Assembly (NCBI GenBank): GCA_963708515.1
Contig: CAVPSX010000015.1
Span: 6,572-70,571, forward strand
Length of the DNA stretch: 64,000 nt
Origin: JAPLJM01 sp963708515
GTDB lineage: Bacteria > Desulfobacterota > Syntrophia > Syntrophales > Fen-1087
Reading direction: 5' to 3'
A model generated the notes under the pieces. The model was given only the letters and a program-made list of their open reading frames with translations, searched no databases and was not told the origin of the DNA. Both the position numbers and the translations under genes were made by a program. How positions within the stretch are numbered: position 1 is the first letter of the stretch; each line of letters starts with the position of its first letter. Below are positions 17,452-26,644 of the stretch, piece by piece.

Positions 17452-18189
17452 ATGCGCACCCTCAGGATGATCCTGGAGTACGACGGCACGGTCTATCACG
17501 GCTGGCAGCGCCAGGCCAACGGCCTGACGATACAGCAGGTTATTGAGGAAAAAATAGCGGTCATCACCGGCGAAAAGGTCAAGGTCATTGGCTCGGGAAG
17601 GACGGACGCCGGTGTCCATGCTTTGGGCCAGGTTGCCCATTTCAAGACGGCCGCGACTATTCCGGTTGTCCATTTTCTGAAAGCACTCAACAGCGTCCTT
17701 CCCAGAGATATTGCCGTAAGGGCCATGCAGGAAGTCGATCCATCCTTTCATGCGCGCTATGACGCCAAGAGCAAGGTTTATCTGTATCAAATCGTCAATG
17801 GGCACGTCCGTCCGGTCCTGTTGCGTCAATATGCCTGGTTTGTCCCCGGATCGCTCGATCTGGCATGCATGCGCGAGGCCGCCGTCCATTTCATGGGGAC
17901 CCACGATTTTTCGTCTTTTTGCTCTGCCCATAGCGATGCACCGGACCATATCCGAACCATTACGGACATCCAGATCGGGACGGGATCACAGGGGCTCATC
18001 AAGATTGCGATAGAGGCGGACGGCTTTCTACGACATATGGTCAGGGGGATCGTCGGAACCCTTGTGGATATAGGCCGAGGCAAACGATTTGCTTCCGACT
18101 TGCAGGAAATCCTGCATGCAAAAGACCGGCGACAGGGGGGGGTGAACGCGCCGCCCCATGGATTGTTCCTGAAAGATGTGAGATATTGA
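17452..18189 (+). CDS. truA: tRNA pseudouridine(38-40) synthase
   Basis: A 245-residue TruA. The catalytic aspartate is in GSGRTDAGVHALGQVAHF near residues 50-67, and FLRHMVRGIVGTLVDIGRGK near the C-terminus is also characteristic. The N-terminal ILEYDGTVYHGWQRQANG matches the family start. It isomerises uridines 38-40 in the anticodon arm of tRNAs. It opens the compact truA-mutL-miaA-valS-nadC run; mutL begins 7 bases after the stop. Confidence 0.96.
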   Translation: MRTLRMILEYDGTVYHGWQRQANGLTIQQVIEEKIAVITGEKVKVIGSGRTDAGVHALGQVAHFKTAATIPVVHFLKALNSVLPRDIAVRAMQEVDPSFHARYDAKSKVYLYQIVNGHVRPVLLRQYAWFVPGSLDLACMREAAVHFMGTHDFSSFCSAHSDAPDHIRTITDIQIGTGSQGLIKIAIEADGFLRHMVRGIVGTLVDIGRGKRFASDLQEILHAKDRRQGGVNAPPHGLFLKDVRY

Positions 18190-18195
18190 GCGGAT

Positions 18196-20016
18196 ATGGG
18201 CCAAGAACAGATCTTGTCCGGAAAAATCGTCAGACTCTCCGAAGCCTTGACCCATAAAATCGCGGCGGGGGAAGTCATCGAGCGGCCGGCATCCATTGTC
18301 AAGGAGTTGCTGGAAAACGCCCTGGATGCCGGAGCGACGGACGTCCGGATCGAGCTCACGAAAGGCGGTTGCGGTATGATCCGCATCACCGACAACGGCG
18401 AGGGATTCGCGCCTGCCGATGTGCCGATGGCTTTCGAGCGATATGCCACGAGCAAAATCTATGAATTTGACGACATCTACAAGGTCAGGACCTTCGGCTT
18501 CCGCGGCGAGGCCCTGCCCAGCATCGCCGCCATTGCACGCGTGGAAATGACGACAAGAGCCAGGGGCGCGCTCTCGGGCAAGCGGGTGGTGGTGACGGCC
18601 GGACGCATCGGGGAGATCATGGATGCGGGCTGTCCGGAAGGCACGACGTTCACCGTGACCGAGATCTTTGACCCAGTTCCGGTCCGGAAAAAATTTCTCA
18701 AGACAGATTCCACGGAACAGGGGTATTGCATGGATGTTGTGACACGGACGGCTCTGGCGCATCCGCATGTGAGAATCCAGGTCACGGCCAACGGCAGGGA
18801 GGTCTTGAAAATACCTGCCACGGGTGATCTTTCCGAACGCATGGCTCTGATCCTGGGCATGGATGTGGTGGAGCAGCTTCTGCCTGTTCAGGCCGTGAGG
18901 GACGATGCAAGGCTGCAGGGCTTCATCTCCAGGCCACCGTTCACGCGCTCCCAAGCCAGGCAACTCTACAGCTTTGTCAATGGGCGCTATATCCGGGATT
19001 ACCTTCTGAATCATGCGGTCATGACGGCTTACCGGCATCTGATCGAGCCCCGGAGATATCCGGCGGCGGTCCTGTTGCTCGACTTGCCCCCGCAGGATGT
19101 GGACGTCAATGTCCATCCGGCCAAAATGGAAGTCCGCTTCCGTCATCCACGAGAAATCTACGGCATGATCGTCGAGACGTTGGCACAGGTCCTGGCGCAG
19201 CCCTCGCCCGCGCCTGAATCCGGCCTGTATCGGGAGGCCGCAGACCCACGGCGGACAGTGGATTACCGCCACCGCGTTGAAGATGCGCTTAAACGCTACC
19301 GGCTTCCCTCATCCGGGGGGAAGCTCTCCTTTACGGAAGCGATCCGGCAGGGACCCCGGGAATTGTTTCCTGCGCCCATTGATCGCGGCGCCGGTGAGAT
19401 TCCCTTGCAGATGTCCTGCAGGCCGGCGGATGCGTTCAAATTCGGCAATATGGCGTATCTGGGCCAGGTTGCCTGCACCTATCTCGTCTTTTCGACGCCG
19501 GAAGGGATCGTCGTGCTGGATCAGCATGCCGCCCATGAGCGGGTTCTGTTCGAGAAATTCAGAAAAAGTCGTGGCACCCACGGCAACGCCCAGCGGATGC
19601 TGATTCCGGAAGTTCTGACCCTTACACAAAAAGATTTTGTTTTATTGGAAGAATTATTGCCGATGCTTGAGAGAGCGGGGATCGAAGCGGAGTCTTTTGG
19701 CGGCAATTCAGTGGTGATCCGGTCCGTTCCCGTGATCTGTTCCGCTCTGGATGCCCGCGCCGTGATCCTGGACCTGCTGGGGTCGCTCTCCGGCAGCGAC
19801 CGGTTGTCGGGCCTCGAGGAACGGCAGGATAAGATCTTCACCCTTCTGGCCTGTAAGGCCGCCGTCAAGGCGAATCAGCACCTGACACCGCCGGAGGTCG
19901 CGGCATTATGCCGTGACCTCGATGAAACACCTTATGCGGCGACGTGCCCCCATGGCAGGCCGCTATATATCTTTATGGACCTGGCAGAGCTGGAAAAAAG
20001 ATTCAAACGAACATGA
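18196..20016 (+). CDS. mutL: DNA mismatch repair protein MutL
   Basis: A 606-residue MutL. The GHKL ATPase motifs are all present: HKIAAGEVIERPASIVKELL (motif I with Glu and Asn), DNGEGF and ATSKI, and FGFRGEALPSIAAI. The C-terminal endonuclease-type dimerisation domain has LDQHAAHERVLFEKF (DQHAxxExxxxE), ACKAAVKANQHL and CPHGRP, so this is the nicking MutL found in bacteria without MutH. The linker (residues about 335-420) is Pro/Arg-rich. It couples MutS recognition to strand removal. The TGA overlaps the miaA ATG. Confidence 0.97.
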   Translation: MGQEQILSGKIVRLSEALTHKIAAGEVIERPASIVKELLENALDAGATDVRIELTKGGCGMIRITDNGEGFAPADVPMAFERYATSKIYEFDDIYKVRTFGFRGEALPSIAAIARVEMTTRARGALSGKRVVVTAGRIGEIMDAGCPEGTTFTVTEIFDPVPVRKKFLKTDSTEQGYCMDVVTRTALAHPHVRIQVTANGREVLKIPATGDLSERMALILGMDVVEQLLPVQAVRDDARLQGFISRPPFTRSQARQLYSFVNGRYIRDYLLNHAVMTAYRHLIEPRRYPAAVLLLDLPPQDVDVNVHPAKMEVRFRHPREIYGMIVETLAQVLAQPSPAPESGLYREAADPRRTVDYRHRVEDALKRYRLPSSGGKLSFTEAIRQGPRELFPAPIDRGAGEIPLQMSCRPADAFKFGNMAYLGQVACTYLVFSTPEGIVVLDQHAAHERVLFEKFRKSRGTHGNAQRMLIPEVLTLTQKDFVLLEELLPMLERAGIEAESFGGNSVVIRSVPVICSALDARAVILDLLGSLSGSDRLSGLEERQDKIFTLLACKAAVKANQHLTPPEVAALCRDLDETPYAATCPHGRPLYIFMDLAELEKRFKRT

Positions 20017-20987
20017 CCGTCTGTGCTTCTAAACCCCGCCTGATTGTCCTTGCCGGGCCGACCGGTATCGGAAAGACCGAACTGGCCCTCCATCTGGCAG
20101 CGGCAGCAGGCGGGGAAATCATCAGCGCCGACGCCATGCAGGTATATCGCCTGATGGATATCGGCACGGCCAAGCCCACGGCTCGGCAGCGCGCGCTGGT
20201 CAGACACCATTTGCTGGACGTGGTCGACCCGGATGAGCCCTTCAACGCCTCGCTGTTCATCAAACACGCTCAACCCGTCATCGAGGCGATGCATGCTCAG
20301 CGCAAGCCCGTCTTTGTCGTGGGCGGCACAGGACTGTACATCAGGGCCCTGCTGGGCGGGTTGTTCGCCGGGCCCGAAGCCGATGAAACCCTCAGGGCAT
20401 CCTACCGGGAGGTGCTGTCGGCGCATGGTCCCGCCTGCCTGTATGCAGAACTGAAAAGGAAGGATGAACAGGCGGCTCGACGGATCCATCCCCGCGATGC
20501 GGTGCGCATCATACGGGCACTGGAAGTCTTCGAATTAAGCGGAGAATCGATTGTGGAACAACATCGACAGCACCATTTCAGCGGGCGGCGTTACGACTGT
20601 CTGAAGATCGGGCTCAAGCTGGAGAGGCAGTCCCTGTTCGACAGGATCGGGCAGCGGACCGATCAGATGATGGCGGGAGGCTTTGTCGAGGAAGTCCGCT
20701 GCCTGCTTGCGATGGGCTATGCTGAAACGTTGAAGCCCATGCAATCGCTGGGTTACAGGCATATTGTCCGCTATCTCAAAGGATTGAATGATCTTCCGGA
20801 AGCGGTTCCTGCCATCAAAGGCGATACCCGGCGCTACGCAAAAAGGCAGATGACCTGGTTTGGGTCGGATCGGGAAATGATCTGGTTCAGGCCGGATGAC
20901 CGGGATGCCATTGCGAAAATCGTGGTGTCTTTTCTGTCTGAAGGATCTGATCAGAACATTCCAAGCCCTCAAAATAGCTTGACTTGA
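20013..20987 (+). CDS. miaA: tRNA dimethylallyltransferase
   Basis: A 324-residue MiaA that adds dimethylallyl to A37 of tRNAs. The P-loop is LAGPTGIGKTELALHLA near residues 13-29, followed by ISADAMQVYRLMDIGTAKPT (DSxQVY motif, here with Ala), HHLLDVVDPDEPFNASLF and VVGGTGLYIRALLGGL. RRYAKRQMTWF at the C-terminus is also typical. The start at 20013 overlaps the mutL stop (ATGA) and fits the family; an upstream in-frame ATG at 19944 would add 23 unlikely residues. mutL-miaA adjacency is common in bacteria. Confidence 0.96.
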   Translation: MTVCASKPRLIVLAGPTGIGKTELALHLAAAAGGEIISADAMQVYRLMDIGTAKPTARQRALVRHHLLDVVDPDEPFNASLFIKHAQPVIEAMHAQRKPVFVVGGTGLYIRALLGGLFAGPEADETLRASYREVLSAHGPACLYAELKRKDEQAARRIHPRDAVRIIRALEVFELSGESIVEQHRQHHFSGRRYDCLKIGLKLERQSLFDRIGQRTDQMMAGGFVEEVRCLLAMGYAETLKPMQSLGYRHIVRYLKGLNDLPEAVPAIKGDTRRYAKRQMTWFGSDREMIWFRPDDRDAIAKIVVSFLSEGSDQNIPSPQNSLT

Positions 20988-21007
20988 AATAGCGATAAAG
21001 ATAATTT
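20979..21007 (+). promoter_or_regulatory. Candidate sigma-70-type promoter for valS
   Basis: TTGACT (20979-20984), a 17-bp spacer and TAATTT (21002-21007) lie about 75 bp before the valS start, with the -35 inside the last codons of miaA. Good -35 and spacing, weaker -10. Confidence 0.45.
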
Positions 21008-21083
21008 AGCGGCCATTTGGCCAACAGTATGAACAGGGTTTTTTATTTTTGCAGGGTCGTCAGGTTGATCACGGGGAGGATGA

Positions 21084-23742
21084 ATGAGCAAGGGGTCTTT
21101 AAACAAAGCCTATGAACCACATGCGGCCGAAGCAAGGTGGTACCAATACTGGCTGGATCAGGATTTTTTCAGGGCACAGGATGTCTGCGACAAACCGCCA
21201 TTCTGCATCGTCATACCACCCCCCAATGTAACAGGCATGCTCCACATGGGGCACGCCCTGAACAATGTCCTGCAGGATGTCATGACGCGCTTCAGGCGCA
21301 TGCAGGGGTATAACGCCCTGTGGATGCCGGGGACGGATCACGCCGGCATTGCCACGCAGAACGTCGTGGAGCAGGAACTGGCCAAAGAGGGCCTCACCAG
21401 GCACGACCTCGGCCGCGAGAAGTTCATCGAACGCGTCTGGCTCTGGAAGGAAAAATACGGCGGCGTCATCATCAACCAACTCAAGCGACTGGGCTGCTCC
21501 TGTGACTGGTCCCGGGAGCGCTTCACGATGGATGAGGGCCTTTCCCGCGCCGTCCGCGAGGTTTTTGTGCGGCTCTACCATGACGGTCTGATCTACCAGG
21601 GGGACTATATCGTCAACTGGTGCCCCCGCTGTCATACGGCCATCTCGGACCTCGAAGTCGAATACGCCCAAGAGCCGGGCTTTCTCTGGAGCATTCGCTA
21701 TCCCTATGTGGACGGCAGCGGCGACATTGTCGTCGCCACCACGCGGCCCGAAACGATGCTCGGGGATACGGCCGTCGCCGTGAACCCGAAAGATGCCCGT
21801 TATGCCGGCAAGATCGGCAAAGAGGTGATCCTGCCGCTTGTAAACAGAATTATTCCGGTGATTGCAGATGATTACGTTACCATGGACTTCGGGTCAGGCG
21901 CAGTGAAAATCACGCCGGCATCCGACCCCAATGACTTCGCCATCGCCGGCCGCCATAACCTCGAAATCATCAAGATCATGGACGGCAGCGCCGTTATCAA
22001 TGAAAACGGCGGCCGCTATCAGGGGCAGGACCGCTACGAGTGCCGGGAAAATGTCGTTAGTGATCTTGAAACAGCAGGGTTATCTTGTCGGTGTGGAACC
22101 CTATGCGCGCAGCCTCGGCCAGTGTTACCGCTGCAAGACGGACGTGGAGCCCTTTATCTCCAAGCAGTGGTTCGTGAAAATCCAGCCGCTGGCGAAGGCC
22201 GCCAGTGCCGCCGTCATCAAGGGCGCCACGCGCATCATCCCGCCCATGTGGGAAGCGACGTATTTTGAGTGGATGAGCAACATCCGTGACTGGTGCATTT
22301 CCCGTCAGATCTGGTGGGGGCACCGGATCCCCGTCTGGTACTGCGACGAGTGCGGGCAGATTATTGTTTCGTCGGACGATCCCGATCGCTGCACGGGCTG
22401 TCAGAATGAACGGCTGCGGCAGGATGAAGACGTCCTCGATACGTGGTTCAGCTCGGCCCTGTGGCCCTTTTCTACGCTGGGCTGGCCGGACCAGACCGAG
22501 GCTCTCAAGACCTTTTATCCCACATCACTATTGGTTACGGGCTTTGACATTCTCTTTTTCTGGGTGGCACGCATGATGATGATGGGCATTTATGTCATGA
22601 AAGATGTGCCGTTTGGGGATGTCTATCTGCACGCCCTGGTTCGCGATGAGCACGGCGACAAGATGAGCAAATCCAAGGGCAATATCATCGATCCCCTGCA
22701 AATGATCGACAAATATGGCGCCGATCCCTTCCGCTTTACGCTGGCGGCCTTCACGGCGCAGGGGCGCGACGTGCGCATGTCGGAGGAGCGCATCGAAGGC
22801 TACAAGTTCTTTGTCAACAAGATCTGGAACGCCGCGAAATTTTCCATGATGAATCTGGAAGACTACGTTGCCGATGATCAGGCCGGGCCGGGCAAGGCCG
22901 ATCTGTCGCTTCCCGATCGCTGGATTCTGGCGCGGCTCAACCGGACCGTCGCTGAAGTGATCCGGGGGCTGGATGAATACCGCTTCAATGAGGCCACCGG
23001 GAGCCTCTACCAGTTTGTCTGGCACGAATTCTGCGACTGGTACCTGGAGCTCATCAAGCCGGTCCTCTATGGCCGGGACCCGTCCTCCCGGCGGCGGGCG
23101 ACGCAGCATACCTTGCTGCGGGCGCTCAGACAGATTCTCAAGCTGCTGCACCCCTTCATGCCGTTTTTAACCGAGGAAATCTGGCAGACCGCGGTGGCGG
23201 ACGGCGTCTCGATCATGGTCAGTCCCTATCCGGAACCGGACAGGGGGCTTGAAGATGAAGACGCCGAGCGCCGCATGGGCCTCATCGTGGAGTGCATCAC
23301 GCGCATCCGCAACATCCGCGGCGAAATGAATATCGCTCCATCCCGGAAGCTCAGGGTCGTCATTTCGGCGCCTGATGAGGCCCTGGCTGCCGTTCTCAAT
23401 GAAGGCAGGGATTACATCGTCAATCTGGGCAACCTCGGAACGCTGACAGCGGGCGTGAATCTAAATGAGCCCAAAGGGTCCGCCGTCGGCATAGTCGGCG
23501 CGGCGCGCGTCTTTGTCCTCATGGAGGGCATGATCGATGTCGCCGCCGAGAAGGCAAGGCTGGACAAAGAGATGAACAAGGTCGCACGGGATCTCAGTGT
23601 GGTCTCCCAAAAGCTGGCCAATCGCGAGTTTATGGACAAGGCGGCCGAAGCTGTCATCAAAAAGGAAGAGCAGAAATATCAGGATCTGCGTGAAAAACAC
23701 CAAGTCCTGGAGGCGGCCATCAAGAAGCTGGAGGCGCTTTGA
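21084..23742 (+). CDS. valS: Valyl-tRNA synthetase (frameshifted)
   Basis: A class I synthetase of about 886 residues when the break is repaired. Signatures: PPPNVTGMLHMGHAL (HIGH), WMPGTDHAGIATQ, NWCPRCHTAISDLEVEY, the editing-domain ATTRPETMLGDTAVAV, WWGHRIPVWYC, GFDILFFWVARMM, and GDKMSKSKGN (KMSKS). A C-terminal coiled-coil (EKARLDKEMNKVARDLSVVS) is present as in bacterial ValRS. The first frame ends soon after ENVVSDLE; the +1 frame gives QQGYLVGVEPYARSLGQCYR. A surplus A in the AAA run at 22069-22071 explains it. The gene is essential, so an error is likely. AGGATGAATGAG-type leader precedes the ATG. Confidence 0.94.
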
Positions 23743-24581
23743 TCCCTGAGGTTATTGTCCACCCGTTAATTCGATCCGCACTCGAAGAGGATATCGGCGC
23801 GGGCGACGTGACGACGGCAGCCGTGCTCACCGGGGCGGAAGCCGGAACGGCGCGGGCCGTGGCCAAAGCGGATATGGTCCTTGCCGGAATCGACGTGTTC
23901 CAGAGAACTTTTCTTTTGCTGGATCCGGATGTCCGGTTCACCGGATATATCGAAGATGGCCGGGAAATCAAACGCGGTGAGATCCTTACCGAGCTGTCCG
24001 GCAGGCTCGCGAGCATCCTGACCGCCGAACGGACGGCCCTGAATTTCCTGCAGCGTATGAGCGGCATCGCCACGATGACGCGACGGTACGTGCAGGCGGT
24101 CGCAGGGACGCCCGCCCGCATCCTGGATACGCGCAAAACCGCGCCGGGACTGCGCGTCCTCGACAAATACGCCGTGCGCATGGGCGGCGGCGGCAATCAT
24201 CGCTTTGCCCTCTATGACGGCGTCCTGATCAAGGACAACCACATCACGGCGGCGGGCGGCGTTACGCCGGCCATCCAACGAGCGCGAAAGAAAATTTTCC
24301 ACGCGCTCAAGATCGAGGTGGAAGTCAAAAATATCGGCGAAGTCCGGGAGGCGCTGTTATCCGGGGCGGACGCCGTCATGCTCGACAACATGACGCCTGA
24401 GGCCATGAGCGAGGCCGTCCGGTTCATCGGCGGCAGGGTTCCCGTCGAGGCGTCCGGCAATGTCACACTGGCCAATGTCAGGCAGATCGCCGAAACCGGC
24501 GTCGATTTCATCTCCGTTGGCGCCCTGACCCATTCGGTCGCCGCGGCGGACATATCCCTGCTCGTCAGCTTGCAGGTGTAA
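23739..24581 (+). CDS. nadC: Nicotinate-nucleotide pyrophosphorylase (carboxylating)
   Basis: A 280-residue quinolinate phosphoribosyltransferase of de novo NAD synthesis. Motifs: EEDIGAGDVTTAAVL at the N-terminus, ERTALNFLQRMSGIAT, ARILDTRKTAPGLRVLDKYA, MGGGGNHRFALYDGVLIKDN (PRPP/quinolinate site) and EVEVKNIGEVREAL. The C-terminus has PVEASGNVTLANVRQIAETG. It starts with TTG overlapping the valS stop (TTGA), supported by GGAGG about six bases upstream, so it is coupled to valS. nadA and nadB are not in the window. Confidence 0.94.
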   Translation: MIPEVIVHPLIRSALEEDIGAGDVTTAAVLTGAEAGTARAVAKADMVLAGIDVFQRTFLLLDPDVRFTGYIEDGREIKRGEILTELSGRLASILTAERTALNFLQRMSGIATMTRRYVQAVAGTPARILDTRKTAPGLRVLDKYAVRMGGGGNHRFALYDGVLIKDNHITAAGGVTPAIQRARKKIFHALKIEVEVKNIGEVREALLSGADAVMLDNMTPEAMSEAVRFIGGRVPVEASGNVTLANVRQIAETGVDFISVGALTHSVAAADISLLVSLQV

Positions 24582-24610
24582 GGAACGCGGACACTTCACC
24601 CCGATCCCGT

Positions 24611-24798
24611 GAGACCTTTGAAAAATGGCTTCGCCGCGGCTCAAAATCTTTTTCGCATGAAATATGATAAGGCTCAAATTTGTTAGAAATCAATAAAATA
24701 GTCATGGGGAGGGGGCTTGACGGAGTCGTGTCCCCATCAACGAAAAATCTTTGATTCGCCGCTTGCGAACCATTTTTCACCGGTTACACAAAGCTTTC
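24611..24798. repeat. Palindromic intergenic repeat, copy B (long form)
   Basis: Left arm CCTTTGAAAAATGGCTTCGC (24614-24633) and the reverse complement of the right arm, CCGGTGAAAAATGGTTCGC, form imperfect terminal inverted repeats with the ATCAATAAAATAGTC core. An inner 7-bp stem ATGGGGA / TCCCCAT is also present. It lies between nadC and birA and feeds a spurious 5' extension of the birA frame. Confidence 0.85.
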
Positions 24799-24815
24799 CC
24801 CATCTCATCGATATT

Positions 24816-25619
24816 ATGGCCGAGTTGATTGATTTTACTCATGAAACACTGATATTGTACCTGAAGCGCAATCCATTCATTACAGAGGTTCATTATTTCG
24901 AGGCGGTCGGTTCAACCAATACGACGGCCTGTCAACTGGCGCTTGCAGGCGCCCGGGAGGGGGAAGTTGTGGTGGCTGACGCCCAGACGAAAGGCAGGGG
25001 ACGTCTGGACCGCGCCTGGCAATCCCCGCCCGGAACCAATCTTTACCTATCGACGATCCTGCGACCGAAGATCGAACCGGCAATGGCGCCCCAAATTACG
25101 CTGATGGCCGGCGTGGCTGTGGCGGATTTTTTTTCCGTCTTCTGCCCCGGAACCGTGTCCATAAAGTGGCCTAATGATGTGCTGCTGCGGGGGAAAAAAG
25201 CCTGCGGCATCCTGACGGAGATGAAAGCCGCCGCCGGCAGTCTTGACTTCATCATCCTGGGCATGGGGCTCAACATCAACATGAACAGGGAAGATTTCGA
25301 TCCAACGCTCCGCGACGCTGCCACGTCGCTCAAAATTGAGACCGGAGCAGACTATGACCGACTCGATATGATTTCAAAGCTGTTTGACTTCATCGTAAAA
25401 TGGTATAAAGTCTTCCTGATTGCGGGATTCCCCGGTCTGCGCGAGACGTGGCTGCAATATGCCGACATTCTGGGCAAGCGGATCAAGGTGGTTTACAAAG
25501 ACGAATTTCAAACCGGGATCGTGACCGGAATCGACGATGACGGCACTATCCTGATGCAGCGTGAAGACGGCGTCGGAGAAAGGGTGATCGCCGGGGACGT
25601 TCATCTTTTGGGGAGGTAG
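24816..25619 (+). CDS. birA: Biotin--[acetyl-CoA-carboxylase] ligase, catalytic domain only
   Basis: A 267-residue biotin protein ligase. The catalytic core shows HYFEAVGSTNTTACQLA, TKGRGRLDRAW (biotinoyl-AMP loop, GRGRxGRxW), SPPGTNLYLSTILRP, IKWPNDVLLRGKKACGILTE and a C-terminal SH3-like part with GIVTGIDDDGTILMQ. There is no N-terminal helix-turn-helix, so it cannot act as a classical BirA repressor. An open frame extends to 24717 but that part is repeat copy B; the ATG at 24816 begins MAELIDFTHETLILYL and fits better. It biotinylates carboxylase carrier proteins. coaX follows 4 bp after the stop. Confidence 0.92.
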   Translation: MAELIDFTHETLILYLKRNPFITEVHYFEAVGSTNTTACQLALAGAREGEVVVADAQTKGRGRLDRAWQSPPGTNLYLSTILRPKIEPAMAPQITLMAGVAVADFFSVFCPGTVSIKWPNDVLLRGKKACGILTEMKAAAGSLDFIILGMGLNINMNREDFDPTLRDAATSLKIETGADYDRLDMISKLFDFIVKWYKVFLIAGFPGLRETWLQYADILGKRIKVVYKDEFQTGIVTGIDDDGTILMQREDGVGERVIAGDVHLLGR

Positions 25620-25623
25620 AACC

Positions 25624-26400
25624 ATGCTTTTGGTCATCGATGTGGGAAATACGAATACCGTTCTGGGGCTTTATGACGGGGAGCAACTGATCCACGACTG
25701 GCGGATCCGGACCGTTGTGGACCATACCATCGACGAATACGGGATGCTCATTTACAATCTCTATAAAACCAGCCGGATCGATTCACACAAAATCATAAAG
25801 GACATCATCATTTCCTGCGTCGTTCCGCCCATGCTGAATATTCTGGAGCCGCTCTGTCAAAAGTATTTCAACGTCAAACCGTTGATTGTGGGTCCGGGCG
25901 TCAAGACGGGGATGCCTATTTTTTACGACAACCCGAAGGAAGTGGGGGCGGACCGGATCGTCAATGCGGTCGCCGGCTTTGAAAAATACAAACAGGATCT
26001 CATTATTGTCGATTTCGGAACGGCCACGACCTTCGATTATGTCTCGAAAAAAGGCGAATATATGGGGGGTTGCATCGCGCCCGGGATCATGATTTCAAGC
26101 GAGGCCCTCTTCGAACGGGCGGCCAAGCTGCCGCGCGTGGAGCTCAGCAAACCCAGGACCGTCGTGGGCAAGGATACGGTCAGCAGCATGCAGGCCGGAA
26201 TCATGTACGGCTACGCAGGCCTCGTGGACGGCATTTGCGAGCGCATCAAGGCGGAGGTCAAATCGGATCCCCTCGTGATTGGGACGGGCGGGCTCGCCAG
26301 GATTGTGGCGCCGGAAACGAAAAGCATCAAAGTGGTCGATGACATGCTGACCCTCGAGGGGCTGCGGATCATCTACTTGCGCAACAAGACAGCGGCCTGA
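25624..26400 (+). CDS. coaX: Type III pantothenate kinase
   Basis: A 258-residue CoaX that phosphorylates pantothenate, the first step of CoA synthesis. Family features are MLLVIDVGNTNTVLGLYDG (phosphate-binding loop, DxGNT), GPGVKTGMPIFYDNPKEVGA, DRIVNAVAGFEKY, IVDFGTATTFDYVSKKGEYM (ATP site), GGCIAPGI and GTGGLARIVA. It is the acetyl-phosphate/feedback-insensitive type. GGGGAGGTAGAACC precedes the ATG. birA-coaX pairs are common. Its end is followed by repeat copy C and a bidirectional terminator. Confidence 0.96.
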   Translation: MLLVIDVGNTNTVLGLYDGEQLIHDWRIRTVVDHTIDEYGMLIYNLYKTSRIDSHKIIKDIIISCVVPPMLNILEPLCQKYFNVKPLIVGPGVKTGMPIFYDNPKEVGADRIVNAVAGFEKYKQDLIIVDFGTATTFDYVSKKGEYMGGCIAPGIMISSEALFERAAKLPRVELSKPRTVVGKDTVSSMQAGIMYGYAGLVDGICERIKAEVKSDPLVIGTGGLARIVAPETKSIKVVDDMLTLEGLRIIYLRNKTAA

Positions 26401-26411
26401 CATACAGAGGG

Positions 26412-26575
26412 TGAAACCGTTGAAAAATGGCTTCACAGCGACTCAAAAACTTTATCCTAAAAATATCATAAAGCTTACATATCTTTTAACCAATAAATTA
26501 GCCCAATTTCCGGATATGCGATAAATCTTTGATTCACCGCCTGCGAACCATTTTTCACCGGTTATGCAATGCTTT
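26412..26575. repeat. Palindromic intergenic repeat, copy C (short form)
   Basis: Left arm ACCGTTGAAAAATGGCTTCA (26417-26436) and the reverse complement of the right arm, ACCGGTGAAAAATGGTTCGC, flank an AT-rich core with CCAATAAATTAGCC. It lacks the about 25-bp insertion of copies A and B. It lies between coaX and the MFS gene, just before their shared terminator. Confidence 0.85.
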
Positions 26576-26585
26576 CAGGCATATC

Positions 26586-26630
26586 AACAAAAAAGGGGAA
26601 TTTCCTGAACGAAACTCCCCTTTTTGTTTT
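26586..26630. terminator. Bidirectional terminator between coaX and MFS gene
   Basis: AACAAAAAAGGGGAATTTC (26586-26604) pairs with GAAACTCCCCTTTTTGTT (26611-26628) across a six-base loop, with an A-run on one side and a T-run on the other. It can terminate transcription from both convergent genes. Confidence 0.85.
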
Positions 26631-26644
26631 TAGTGTGAAGTGTT

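Noticed and set aside
24717..24815. N-terminal extension of birA starting at 24717
   Set aside because: The extension is encoded by palindromic repeat copy B. The same peptide, KIFDSPLANHFSPV, appears in a spurious frame at copy E, so it is repeat-derived, not protein.
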